DNA of 64,000 nt from Actinobacteria bacterium Ga0077560 (lineage in GTDB: Bacteria > Actinomycetota > Thermoleophilia > Miltoncostaeales > Miltoncostaeaceae). Every line of letters starts with the position of its first letter. Within the stretch, counting starts at the first letter, position 1. The notes below the pieces were generated by a model. That model had not been told where the DNA came from and searched no databases. It saw nothing but the letters and a program-made list of their open reading frames with translations. Location: positions 1 to 64,000 of the forward strand of contig LNFL01000139.1 of the NCBI GenBank assembly GCA_001464275.1, read 5' to 3'. The position numbers were made by a program, and so were the translations under genes. Positions 49,704-62,389 of this stretch are shown here, in pieces.

Positions 49704-51157
49704 CCGAGGCCCCGCTCAGGACCCGCGGCCTGCGGCGCCGGGTCGTGGGCACCGCCCTGGCGCTCACCGGCGTGTCGATGGCGGCGGTGGCCGTGGTCCT
49801 GATGCTGACCCTGGGCGACCGCCTGCGGGACGGCATCCGGGCCGACCTGGAGGACCGGGCGCAGACCGCGATGGTCCTCGACGGGAGCATCCCCGCCCGG
49901 GAGATCCTGCGGCGCGTCGCCGGTGACGGCGTCTCCGCCCGCATCGACCCGACGGGACCGGTCCGGATGCCGGAGCCGGGGATCGGCGAGACCCCCGCGC
50001 CGGTCCCCCAGGGCACGATCATCGTCGATGCGACGGGCGTCGAGGCCGCCGTGCCCACCGCCCCGGGCGGCCCGGCGCAGGGCATCACGGTGGTGGGTGC
50101 CGTCACCCCCACCACCTCCGACGACGGGGACGGGCGCATCCGGGTGCGGCAGGTCCTGCCGGCCAGCGGCGACACGCTCACGTTGTCGGCGTCGACGTCG
50201 CTGGTGGGGACCGCGACCACCGACGTGCTGCGGATCCTCGCGATGGTGGGCCTCGCGGTGATGGCCCTGGGGGCCCTGGTGATGTCCCGGCTGGTGGGGC
50301 TCACGCTGGCGCCCCTGGACGGCATGACGCGCCTGGCCACCTCCATCGCCCGGGGCGAGCGCGGCCGGCGGCTGCGGCCGGACCGCACCGACACCGAGAT
50401 GGGGCGTGCCGCGCAGGCGTTCGACGGGATGCTCGACGCGCTGGAGTCGGCCGTCGCCGACGCCGAGGCGGCCGAGGGCCGCCTGCGCCGGTTCCTCGCC
50501 GACGCGTCCCACGAGCTGCGCACCCCCCTGGCGACCATGGCGGCCACGGCCGAGACGCTGCTGCGCGCCGACCACGACCGCGAGCGCGTGGAGGAGCTGA
50601 GCGTGCGGCTGGTGCGCGAGAGCCGGCGGGCGGCCCGGCTGGTGGAGGACCTCACCACCGCGGCCCGGCTGGACGACGGCACCGCGGCCGCCGCGCTGCG
50701 CAGCATGCCGGTGGACCTGGGCGCACTGGCGGCCGAGGCCGTCACCCGCGCGGAGGGGCACCTGGGCCGGTCCGTCGCCGTCACCGCGCCGTCACCGGCC
50801 GTGGTCGTGACCGCCGACCACGAGCGGATCCTGCAGGTGCTGGCCAACCTGCTGGAGAACGCGAGCCGGTGGAGCCCGGACGCCCCGGTCAGCATCACCG
50901 TCCTGCGGGACGGCGCGACCGGGGTGCTGCACGTGGACGACCACGGGCCCGGCGTTCCGGAGCCCGAGCGGGAGCGGATCTTCGAGCGCCTGGTGCGCCT
51001 GCAGGACGACCGGGCCCGGGACTCCGGCGGATCGGGGCTGGGCCTGGCGATCAGCCGTGAGCTGGCCCGCGCGCACGGCGGGGAGCTGGTGTGCGGGGAT
51101 GGTCCGCACGGAGCGCGATTCACCCTCACGCTGCCGCTGGCACCGGAGGCCGGATAG
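49700..51157 (+). CDS. Sensor histidine kinase
   Basis: GTG start overlapping RR stop; [77 protein letters not shown]. Confidence 0.95.
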   Translation: MTEAPLRTRGLRRRVVGTALALTGVSMAAVAVVLMLTLGDRLRDGIRADLEDRAQTAMVLDGSIPAREILRRVAGDGVSARIDPTGPVRMPEPGIGETPAPVPQGTIIVDATGVEAAVPTAPGGPAQGITVVGAVTPTTSDDGDGRIRVRQVLPASGDTLTLSASTSLVGTATTDVLRILAMVGLAVMALGALVMSRLVGLTLAPLDGMTRLATSIARGERGRRLRPDRTDTEMGRAAQAFDGMLDALESAVADAEAAEGRLRRFLADASHELRTPLATMAATAETLLRADHDRERVEELSVRLVRESRRAARLVEDLTTAARLDDGTAAAALRSMPVDLGALAAEAVTRAEGHLGRSVAVTAPSPAVVVTADHERILQVLANLLENASRWSPDAPVSITVLRDGATGVLHVDDHGPGVPEPERERIFERLVRLQDDRARDSGGSGLGLAISRELARAHGGELVCGDGPHGARFTLTLPLAPEAG

Positions 51158-51190
51158 CCGGGACCGCTGCTACGGTTCCGTCACCGATCG

Positions 51191-51371
51191 CCCGCTGTGG
51201 GAGAGCCCGGCCACGAGCCGGCGCCGAAGGAGCAACCGCCCCGGAATCTCTCAGGCAAACGGACCGTGGTGGGCGCGGTGGCGCTGGAGAGTGGATGCTC
51301 AGACATCCCGCCGATGGGGAAAGCCCGGGTCACCGGGGGTAACTCTCAGGCACCGGGACAGCGGGGGCGAG
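51191..51371 (+). ncRNA. Tandem glycine riboswitch (two aptamers) upstream of gcvP
   Basis: Aptamer 1: gggagagc...cgccgaaggagcaa...aatctctcaggcaaacggacc; aptamer 2: tggagagt...cccgccgatggggaaagcc...aactctcaggcaccgggacag. Confidence 0.9.
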
Positions 51372-51404
51372 CGTGATCCGCCTGCCGTCAGACCGGGAGT
51401 CCCC

Positions 51405-54257
<2,853 letters not shown>

Positions 54258-54263
54258 CGCACC

Positions 54264-54298
54264 GGTGAACGGCGGGGCGCCGTGCCCCGCCGTTCACC
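54264..54298. terminator. 15-bp perfect inverted repeat between convergent genes
   Basis: ggtgaacggcggggc-gccgt-gccccgccgttcacc. Confidence 0.7.
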
Positions 54299-54306
54299 GC
54301 GTCGGA

Positions 54307-55622
54307 TCAGGGGCAGCGCACGATCGCGTCGCCCGGCGTGAACTCCTGGAACCGCAGGCCGGCGTCCTCGGTGCCCACCTGCACACCCGTGCCGTCGGGG
54401 GCGAACGCCGGGGGCGGGCCCTCGCGGAAGAAGCCGTCCTGGCCCTGGCCGCGCCAGTTGTTCCTGGAGCGGTCGCCCGCGAGCCGGCTGGCGCCGCCGG
54501 CCGCCGCGCCCTCCGCGCGGGCCCACGCCAGGTAGGCGATCCCCGTGCGGCCCAGCACGCCCGCGGCCGCCAGGCGCAGCGCCTTGGTCTCGTCGCCGCC
54601 GGTGCCGATCTCGGTGGCCTCGGTGAACAGGCCGTCGGTGCCCTGGGCGGTGGCGCCCTTCACCAGCACCCTCGGCGTGCCGGGCTCCACCCACCCCGCC
54701 ACGATGCTGCCCTCGCAGGCGACGCCCACGCGCGGCGCGCCCGATCCCGGCGGGCGGCCGATGCGCCGCGCGATCCGCCAGCCGGCATCGCCGCGCAGGC
54801 GCACGCTCACGCCCACCCCGTTGCCGTTGGTGGCCCACCCCACCGCGGACTCCCCGGTGGCGCCCACGTCCACGCTCAGCGGGCCGGTGGCGTCCCCGGC
54901 GGGCACGCGCAGCGGCCTCGCGGGCCACGCGCGGTCGCGCGGGCCCAGCGTGGCGGCGTTCACCTTCGAGCCCTGGCGCCACGCGATGACCGCGTGCCCG
55001 CCGGATCCCAGCGACCAGCCGGTGCTCGGGGCACTGCCGCGCGGGGTGCGCTGGGCACCGACGACGGCCCATTTCCCGGTCGCGGGCCGGTGGCAAGCAC
55101 CTGCAGCGAGCAGCCTCCGCCACCGCACGACAGGATCCCGATGCGGGCGCGCCGGTCGGCGCCGATGGCCACCTTGATGGCATCGTCGGCGTTGCCGTTG
55201 CGCAGCCCCGGGACCTTGCCGCCGGTGTCGACCGGCGCGCTCCAGCTGCCGCCGAACCGCACGGCGGCGTTGAGCCGCCCGCCGACGGCGCCCCACACGG
55301 CGACCGCGTCACCGCGGCCGTTGCGGGCCACCAGGGGACCGAAGTCCACCCTGCCGGCGGGTCCCAGGCGCACCGGGGCACCCCACGTGGGGCCCGTGCC
55401 GGATCGCTCGATGACCGCCGGGACGCGGCCGGTGGGGGTGTCGGCCCCCAGGCCCGCCGTTGCCGCGAAGCCGTTGCCGGCCGCGACGTCCTCCACGGTG
55501 AACTCCCCGGCGGCGGGGAGGGCCTGCGTCGCGGTGCGCGACCATTCCGGCGGGACGGCCCCCGCCACGGGCGCGGCGGCCAAGAGCGCCGCGGCGGCGA
55601 GCGCCGCCCGTCTGGTGTTCGT
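54307..55622 (-). pseudogene. Secreted protein of unknown function, reading frame broken near 55075-55105
   Basis: MTNTRRAALAAAALLAAAPVAGAVPPEW...GILSCGGGGCSLQVLATG| frame change |ATGKWAVVGAQRTPRGSAPSTGWSLGSGGHAVIAWRQGSK... Confidence 0.65.
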
Positions 55623-55675
55623 CATGTTGGGCACCCCATTCCTCACACCGGTATCGACTGGAACGGGACGCTACA

Positions 55676-56191
55676 TCAGGTCTCCTCGGCGTAACCGTGA
55701 ACCCGGGCGAGCTCGTCCGCGATGCCCTGGGCCCATGCGTCCACGGCGGGCCAGTCTCGGAAGTCGCCCTCCGCCGCGTGCACGGCGGTCATGAGCGCCC
55801 GCTCCACGAAGCCCAGGCGGTGCCGTTCCAGGCGCCCCGGGAACACCCGGTGGTCCAGCGCGCGGAGCCGCCCCGGCAGGTCGCCCAGGTCGACGGCCGC
55901 GTCGCCGGCCGGCAGCGGCGGGTCGCCCACGGGTCCGCTGCTGAACATCCACACCGGGCGCGCCCGCAGCGCGTCGGCGTGCAGCTCCGCCCAGTCGGTG
56001 GCCTCCGGCATCCAGTGCCCGGTGTAGACGGCGCTGCCCAGCACCACCGCGCCGAACCGGGCCGGGGGCGGCGCCGCCCCCGCCCGGAACACGCCCGCCT
56101 CGATGCCCCGCGAGCGCAGCACGTCCGCGATGGCCTCACCGATCCCGACGGTGGAGCCGTGCTTGCTGGCCACCACCACCAGCACCCGCAT
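55676..56191 (-). CDS. Flavodoxin-domain (HemG-like) protein
   Basis: MRVLVVVASKHGSTVGIGEAIADVLRSRGIEAGVF, VVLGSAVYTGHWMPEATDW. Confidence 0.82.
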   Translation of the reverse strand: MRVLVVVASKHGSTVGIGEAIADVLRSRGIEAGVFRAGAAPPPARFGAVVLGSAVYTGHWMPEATDWAELHADALRARPVWMFSSGPVGDPPLPAGDAAVDLGDLPGRLRALDHRVFPGRLERHRLGFVERALMTAVHAAEGDFRDWPAVDAWAQGIADELARVHGYAEET

Positions 56192-56202
56192 CCGGGGCGC
56201 TC

Positions 56203-56514
56203 CTACCTCGGCCACGGCCTGCGCCCGTCCGGGCGGTCGGGCACCGACTCACGGGGCACGGGAGGGGTGGCCGCCGGCAGCTCCGGCGCGGCGGCGCCGT
56301 GGTGCAGGTGCGCCGCCCAGCCGGCCCGCACCTCGGGGTCGTCCACCAGGGCGAGGATGCGCCGTTCGGCGTGCTCCTCGGCGTCGCGCAGCTCCCGCAC
56401 CAGGCGACGGCGCGCCCGGCCGCCCGCCGGCGCGCGCCGATGCTCCTCGCGCAGATGGCGGAACCGTCCGACCAGCTCATCCAGCTCATGGCGTGGGTCG
56501 ATCTGTGCCGTCAT
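56203..56514 (-). CDS. Hypothetical protein
   Basis: MTAQIDPRHELDELVGRFRHLREEHRRAPAGGRARRRLVRELRDAEEHAERRILALV. Confidence 0.55.
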   Translation of the reverse strand: MTAQIDPRHELDELVGRFRHLREEHRRAPAGGRARRRLVRELRDAEEHAERRILALVDDPEVRAGWAAHLHHGAAAPELPAATPPVPRESVPDRPDGRRPWPR

Positions 56515-56631
56515 GGCCCCTCCCCTCGATGCGTCCTCCACAAGGATGCCCTGTTCGGGCCGCCGGGGCATCCGCGACGGCCCGCATCGCACGGGTACCA
56601 TCGCAAGAACCGACCGGCGGAGGGGACCAGC

Positions 56632-57030
56632 ATGGCAAACGCGTTCCGGGTGAGCATCGACATCGACGCGCCGCCGGAGGCGGTGTGGGAGGTGCTGGGC
56701 GCGCCCGACGGGGTGATCCGCTGGTATCCCCTGTACGTGGGCTGCGTCACCGAGGGCGATGTGCGCACGCTCACCCGCGCCGACGGCACGGTCGTGGTGG
56801 AGCGTCTGCTGGAGCGTGACGAGCCCCGCCGGTACTACAGCTACAGCGTGGTGTCCGGCGTGCCTCTGAAATCGCACCGGGCCAGCTTCGAGGTGGTGGC
56901 GCGGGGCGAGGGCAGCACCGTGCTGTGGAACACCGAGGGCGAGCCGCTGGAGGAGGGCGCCGACCTGGAGGCGCGCCTGGCCGCCCGCCAGCACGACGCG
57001 CTGGAGGGCCTGAAGGCCCTGTTCGTCTAG
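56632..57030 (+). CDS. SRPBCC family (polyketide cyclase-like) protein
   Basis: FRVSIDIDAPPEAVWEVLGAPDGVIRWYPLYVGC; gaggggacc upstream. Confidence 0.85.
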   Translation: MANAFRVSIDIDAPPEAVWEVLGAPDGVIRWYPLYVGCVTEGDVRTLTRADGTVVVERLLERDEPRRYYSYSVVSGVPLKSHRASFEVVARGEGSTVLWNTEGEPLEEGADLEARLAARQHDALEGLKALFV

Positions 57031-57713
57031 GAGATCGCCCGGCGGGCCATCTCGCGGCCAGAGAGCTCGTACGGTGAGACCACCGAGTTGGCGCCCGCGC
57101 GCATGAGTTTGGGCACCGACTCCGGGTCGGCCGCTCGGGCCACGATGGTGAGGTCCGCGTTGAGCCCCCGCGCCGTGAGCGCGATGAAGACGTTCACGGC
57201 GTCGCTGTCCACCGCGCAGACAAGGCCCTTGGCGCGGTCGATGCCGGCCTTCACCAGGACACGGTCGTGGGTGGGGTCGTCCATCACGTATGGGATCCCC
57301 AGCTCCTCGAGCTCCTCGACGTAGCGCTCGTCGATCTCGGCGACCACGAAGGGCGTGCCCTCGCGGGTGAGCTCGTCCGCGACGGCACGGCCCACGCGCC
57401 CAAACCCGCAGATGACGTAGTGGTCGCTCATGCGGTCGATCATCCTGGTCGTCCTCCGTTCACGGTGCAGGCGGCCCACCTCGCCGGAGGCCAGCATGTC
57501 GGCCGCGACGCCCGCGGTGGAGGCGACGCCCACCACGAGCAGCACGATGAGCGAGATCGAGAAGAGCTCGGCGATGTGGCCCACCGGCTCGGTGTCACGG
57601 AACCCGACCCCGCCGATGGTGAGGAACGTCCAGTAGAGGGCGTCCAGCGGGTCGGCGTCGTCCACGAGCGCCGTGTACCCCACCACCCCGTAGATGATGG
57701 TCCCGATGAGCAT
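57027..57713 (-). CDS. Two-TM ion channel + TrkA-N (RCK) protein
   Basis: YWTFLTIGGVGFRDTEPVGHIAELFSISLIVLLVVGVA pore loop; HYVICGFGRVGRAVADEL TrkA-N. Confidence 0.88.
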   Translation of the reverse strand: MLIGTIIYGVVGYTALVDDADPLDALYWTFLTIGGVGFRDTEPVGHIAELFSISLIVLLVVGVASTAGVAADMLASGEVGRLHRERRTTRMIDRMSDHYVICGFGRVGRAVADELTREGTPFVVAEIDERYVEELEELGIPYVMDDPTHDRVLVKAGIDRAKGLVCAVDSDAVNVFIALTARGLNADLTIVARAADPESVPKLMRAGANSVVSPYELSGREMARRAIS

Positions 57714-57776
57714 CCCCGCGGGGATGCGGAAGCGCCTGAGCAGGAGGGAGAGCGATGCGGGTCCCTCCTCGGGCCG

Positions 57777-59186
57777 CTACCCGGCCAGCCGGTTGACGCC
57801 GTCGAACGCGGCGGTCTTGTAGCACTCGGCGAGCGTCGGGTAATTGAACACGGAGTTCACGAAGTAGTCGATGGTGCCCCCCAGGGTGAGCACCGCCTGG
57901 CCGATGTGCACCAGCTCGGTGGCCCCCTCGCCCAGGATGTGGACGCCCAGCAGGGCGCGCGTGTCCCGGTGGAAGATGAGCTTGAGGATGCCGGTGGTGT
58001 CCCCGGCGATCATCCCACGCGCGATCTCCCGGTAGCGGGCCTTGCCCACCTCGTACGGGATGCCGGCGGAGGTGAGCTCCTCCTCGGTGCGGCCCACCAT
58101 CGAGATCTCCGGGATGGCGTAGATCCCGTACGGCAGCACGTCGTGCACCATCGGCGTGGTGATGCCGAAGGCGTGGCAGGCGGCCAGCCGGCCCTGCTCC
58201 ATGCTGGTGGACGCCAGGCTCGGGAAGCCGATCACGTCGCCCACCGCGTAGACGTGCGGGGCCTGGGTCTGGAAGTGCTCGTTCACGCTCAGCAGCCCGC
58301 GCTCGCCGGCGGTGATCCCCGCGGCCTCCAGGTTCAGCGACCCGGTCGCCCCCGTGCGGCCGATGGAGTAGAGCACGCACTCGGCGAGCACCTCCTTGCC
58401 GCTGCCCAGCTTGATGCACACGCGCTCGCCGTTGGCGCCGTCGTGGTGCTCGATGCTGTCGACGTCCTCGCCCAGCCATGCCGTCATCCGGCGCTCGCGC
58501 AGGTGGTACATCAGCGCGTCCACGATCTCGCCGTCCACGAACGGCAGGATCCGGGGCCGGCGGTCGATCAGCGTGACCCGCACGCCCAGCGCCGCGAAGA
58601 TGCTGGCGTACTCGATGCCGATGACCCCGGCGCCGATCACCGCCATGGTGCGCGGCAGGCGGTCCAGGGTGAGCACGTCGTCGCTGGTGAGCACCCACCG
58701 GCCGTCGAACGGGATCTTCGGGTTCGTGGTGGCCGAGGTGCCGGTCGCGATGATGACGTGCGACGCGGTGACCACGCGCTCGCCCCGCCCCTCGGGATGC
58801 GTGATGCGCAGCTCGTGCGGGCCGGTGAACTCGGCGTGGCCGGTGATGATCTCCACGTCGTTGCGCATGAGGTGGCTGCGCGTGACGTCGATCTCGGCCT
58901 GCACCACCCGGTCGGCCCGGAACAGCAGGTCGTTCACGGTGATGTGCTGCTTGGCCTGGTAGGAGGCGCCGTAGTTGGCCTGCTCCCGCCACCCGCCCAG
59001 GTACATCACCGCCTCCCGCAGCGTCTTGCTGGGGATGGTGCCGGTGTTCACGCACACGCCGCCCACCACCGCCGCCCGCTCGCAGATGGCGACGCGCCGC
59101 CCGAGCTTGGCGGCCTGGATTGCCGCGTGCTTCCCGGCGGGGCCTGAGCCGATCACCAGCAGGTCGAAATCATGGACGGGGGACAC
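57777..59186 (-). CDS. sthA: Si-specific (soluble) NAD(P)+ transhydrogenase
   Basis: FDLLVIGSGPAGKHAAIQAAKLGRRVAICER, GGVCVNTGTIPSKTLREAV, AVIGAGVIGIEYASIFAALGVRVTLID, FNYPTLAECYKTAAFDGVNRL. Confidence 0.93.
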   Translation of the reverse strand: MSPVHDFDLLVIGSGPAGKHAAIQAAKLGRRVAICERAAVVGGVCVNTGTIPSKTLREAVMYLGGWREQANYGASYQAKQHITVNDLLFRADRVVQAEIDVTRSHLMRNDVEIITGHAEFTGPHELRITHPEGRGERVVTASHVIIATGTSATTNPKIPFDGRWVLTSDDVLTLDRLPRTMAVIGAGVIGIEYASIFAALGVRVTLIDRRPRILPFVDGEIVDALMYHLRERRMTAWLGEDVDSIEHHDGANGERVCIKLGSGKEVLAECVLYSIGRTGATGSLNLEAAGITAGERGLLSVNEHFQTQAPHVYAVGDVIGFPSLASTSMEQGRLAACHAFGITTPMVHDVLPYGIYAIPEISMVGRTEEELTSAGIPYEVGKARYREIARGMIAGDTTGILKLIFHRDTRALLGVHILGEGATELVHIGQAVLTLGGTIDYFVNSVFNYPTLAECYKTAAFDGVNRLAG

Positions 59187-59332
59187 CGGCAGCGATCCTA
59201 GGTGGGAGGGGTGGGGGTGCCGTACCGGCCCGGCGGCCGAGAGTTCAGCGGCGCCGTATGGCCGTCCGGCGATGAGTTCCGGGGCGCATCGCCGTCGTTC
59301 ATCCGGGGTACGACAACCGAGGGAGGTCGGCG

Positions 59333-59977
59333 ATGGCGGTACGGCTCAGCATGTCGGTGTCACTCGACGGGTACGCGGCGGGACTTGAGCAGCGCGCCGA
59401 TGCCCCGCTGGGGACCGGCGGTGAGGCGTTGCACCGGTGGGTGCTCGGCACCCGCACGTTCCGCGCCACCCACGGCGCGGGCGACGGGGGCACCACGGGT
59501 CTGGATGACGACGTGGCGCGGGAGATCGCGGACGGGATCGGCGCGAGCATCCTGGGGCGCAGGATGTTCGGCGGCGGTGACGGCGGCCCGTGGGACCCCG
59601 CCTGGCGGGGCTGGTGGGGTGACGACCCGCCGTTCCACACGCCGGTGTTCGTGCTCACCCACCACCCGCGCGAGCCGCTGGAGATGCTCGGCGGCACGAC
59701 GTTCCACTTCGTGACCGGCGGTGCCGCCGAGGCGCTGGAGCGCGCCACGGTGGCGGCCGGGGACCTCGACGTCCGCATCGGCGGCGGGGCGGCCACGGCC
59801 CGCCGGTACCTGGCGATGGGGGTCGTGGACCGGATCGACCTGCAGGTCGTGCCCGTGCTGCTGGGCGCCGGCGAGCGACTGCTGGGCGACCTGGGCGACG
59901 GGCTGCCCGCCTACCGCGTGGACGCCGTGCGGCCGTCGGACGCGGCCGTCCACTACCGGCTCCTGCGCGACGGCTGA
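59333..59977 (+). CDS. Dihydrofolate reductase-like (RibD C-terminal) protein
   Basis: MSVSLDGYAAG; TFHFVTGGAAEALERA; IGGGAATARRYLAMGVVDRIDLQVVPVLLGAGERLL. Confidence 0.88.
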   Translation: MAVRLSMSVSLDGYAAGLEQRADAPLGTGGEALHRWVLGTRTFRATHGAGDGGTTGLDDDVAREIADGIGASILGRRMFGGGDGGPWDPAWRGWWGDDPPFHTPVFVLTHHPREPLEMLGGTTFHFVTGGAAEALERATVAAGDLDVRIGGGAATARRYLAMGVVDRIDLQVVPVLLGAGERLLGDLGDGLPAYRVDAVRPSDAAVHYRLLRDG

Positions 59978-60080
59978 CGCGGCGCGGCGTCCGCGTGAGG
60001 CGCGTTCCGCAGTTGTCCGCAGCGCGGCGGCCGGGCATCCCGGATGTGCCGTCACCCGGCCCGCGTGAGGATGCCGGACC

Positions 60081-61216
60081 ATGATCAACGTCTCCTCGCT
60101 CCTGGGCGTGCGCCAGTCGGCCTCCGACGCCCTCCGCTACGGACGCCACCGCAGCGGCGAGCACACACCCCGCTCGTCCACCGACCGCCGCCCGGTCGTG
60201 GTGTGGAACGTCACCCGCGCGTGCAACCTGGCGTGCACCCACTGCTACGCCAGCGCGAAGCGCACCCCGGCCGCCGACGAGCTCACCGGCGACGAGGCCC
60301 GGGCGTTCCTGGACGACCTGGCGCGGTACGGCGTGCCGGCCGTCCTCATCTCCGGCGGCGAGCCGCTGGCGCGACCGGACCTGCTGGACCTCATGACCTA
60401 CGGGGTCGAGCGCGGCCTGCGGTTCACGCTGTCCACCAACGGCACGCTCATCGACGACATCACGGCCCGCCGCCTGAAGACCGCGGGGCTCATCTACGCC
60501 GGCGTGTCCATCGACGGCCCCGAGGAGCTCCACGACCGGCAGCGCTGGGCCTGCGGCATCTGGGCGAGGCCGGCGTGCGGCGCGGGGTGCGGTTCACCGT
60601 GACCCCCGGCAACCACGACGGCCTGGACGAGGTGCTCGACCTGGTGGTGCGCGAGGGCATCGAGCGGTTCTGCCTCTACCACCTGGTCCCCTCAGGCCGC
60701 GGCGGGTACCTGCGGGACATCACGGCCCAGCAGCGGCGCGGGGTGCTGGCACGGGTGTTCCGGTTCGCCGAGGACCACCCCGAGGTGGAGGTCCTCACCG
60801 TCGACAACCCCTCCGACGGGCCGGCGCTGGTGCACTGGCTGGAGGAGCGCGACCCGGACCGCGCGGTGCGCTGCCGGGAGATGCTGAGCTGGAACGCCGG
60901 ATCCAAGGGCGGCCCGGGCATCGGCATCGGCTGCGTCGACGAGCGCGGCCTGGTGCACCCCGACCAGTTCTCCCGGCACCGCGTGCTGGGAGACATCCGG
61001 GAGGAGCCCTTCTCGGTGATCTGGACCGAGGCGAAGGACCCCTGGCTCGCCGAGTTGCGCTCCAGCGAGCGGCCCCTGGCCTCCGTGTGCGGCGCCTGCC
61101 CCGACCTGGCGATGTGCGGCGGCGGCAACCGCGCGCGGGCCGAGCTCGCCACCGGCGATCCGTGGGCCCTCGACCCCAGCTGCAGCCGCACGGACATCGC
61201 GGCCGTGCCGCACTAG
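60081..61216 (+). pseudogene. AhbC/NirJ-like radical SAM protein with apparent short deletion/frame break near 60540-60560
   Basis: SDALRYGRH...PVVVWNVTRACNLACTHCYASA (CxxxCxxC); ...HDRQRWA| frame change |LRHLGEAGVRRGVRFTVTPGNHDGLDEVL...VCGACPDLAMCGGGNRARAE. Confidence 0.85.
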
Positions 61217-61231
61217 GTCCCCGCGCCCCGA

Positions 61232-61274
61232 GGCTCCCTGAGACCCCCGCGTCTCAGGGAGCGCTCAGGGAGCC
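61232..61274 (+). terminator. 12-bp perfect hairpin with an overlapping second 3' arm
   Basis: gctccctgagac-ccccgc-gtctcagggagc followed by gctcagggagcc. Confidence 0.65.
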
Positions 61275-61339
61275 CGGCCGGCATCCCGCCCGGTGAACCG
61301 CGGCAGGCCGCTCGGGCGGCGAACTGACACAATTCGCCC

Positions 61340-62389
61340 GTGACGCCACCGCTTCGCGTGCTGCTCGCCGGGTACGGCCTCGCCGGCGAGGTCTTCCACG
61401 CACCCCTCATCGCCGCCGCCCCCGGCCTGCGGCTGTCCACCATCGTGACCCGCGACCCGCAGCGCGCCGAGCGGGCGCGCGCCGCGTGCCCGGACGTCGA
61501 GATCGCCGAGGCCGCCGAGACCGCGTTCCCCGGCCACGACCTGCTGGTGGTCGCCACGGTGAACCGGGTCCACGTCGCGCTCGCAGACGCCGCCCTGCGC
61601 GCCGGCCTGCACGTGGTGGTCGACAAGCCGCTGGCCGTGACCGCCGCGGAGGCCGCGGACCTTGCGGCCCTGGCCCGGTGCCACGACCGTCTGCTGGTGC
61701 CGTTCCACAACCGCCGCTGGGACGCCGAGTTCCTGACGCTGCGCCGGGTGCTGGCCGAGGGCGAGATCGGCGAGCTGGTGCGGCTGGAGTCACGCTTCTG
61801 CCGCTGGCGCCCCGAGCCGCGGGCCGGCGCGTGGCGCGAGAGCGCGGACCCCGCCGACGGCGGCGGCCTCCTGCTCGACCTGGGCACGCACCTGGTGGAC
61901 CAGTGCGTCGCGCTGCTGGGCGCCCCCGTGAGCGTCTACGCCGAGGTGGACCGCCGGCGCACGGGCGGCGGGCCCGATGACGACGTGTTCATCGCGCTGG
62001 GCTACCACGGCGGGGTGCGGGCCCACCTGTGGGCCAGCGCCATCGCCGCCGACCCGGGTCCGCGGCTGCGGGCCCTGGGCACGCGCGGCGCGTACGTGAA
62101 CCCGCACCTGGACGGCCAGGAGGACGCCCTGCGCGACGGCCGGCGTCCCGGCGACGGGCGTCCGTGGGGTGCGGAGCCCGAGTCGCGGTGGGGTGAGATC
62201 GTGCGCGGCGAGGAGCGGACCCCGCGGCCGTCGGAGCCCGGCGCCTGGCCGGAGTTCTACGCCGGCGTGGCGGCGGCGGTGCGCGAGGGCGCACCGCCGC
62301 CGGTGGACGCCGTGGACGCGGTGACCGTGCTGCGGATCCTGGAGGCCGCGCGCACCAGCGCCGCTCAGTCCGCGATCGTCCGGTTGTAG
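61340..62389 (+). CDS. Gfo/Idh/MocA family oxidoreductase
   Basis: VLLAGYGLAGEVFHAPLIAAAPGLRLSTIVTRDP, VVDKPLAVTAAEA, FHNRRWDAEFLTLRRVL. Confidence 0.93.
   Translation: MTPPLRVLLAGYGLAGEVFHAPLIAAAPGLRLSTIVTRDPQRAERARAACPDVEIAEAAETAFPGHDLLVVATVNRVHVALADAALRAGLHVVVDKPLAVTAAEAADLAALARCHDRLLVPFHNRRWDAEFLTLRRVLAEGEIGELVRLESRFCRWRPEPRAGAWRESADPADGGGLLLDLGTHLVDQCVALLGAPVSVYAEVDRRRTGGGPDDDVFIALGYHGGVRAHLWASAIAADPGPRLRALGTRGAYVNPHLDGQEDALRDGRRPGDGRPWGAEPESRWGEIVRGEERTPRPSEPGAWPEFYAGVAAAVREGAPPPVDAVDAVTVLRILEAARTSAAQSAIVRL

Noticed and set aside
60000-60081. SigB-like box upstream of the radical SAM gene (gttg-N17-gggcat)
   Set aside because: Spacing and -10 element both deviate; too weak in GC-rich sequence.
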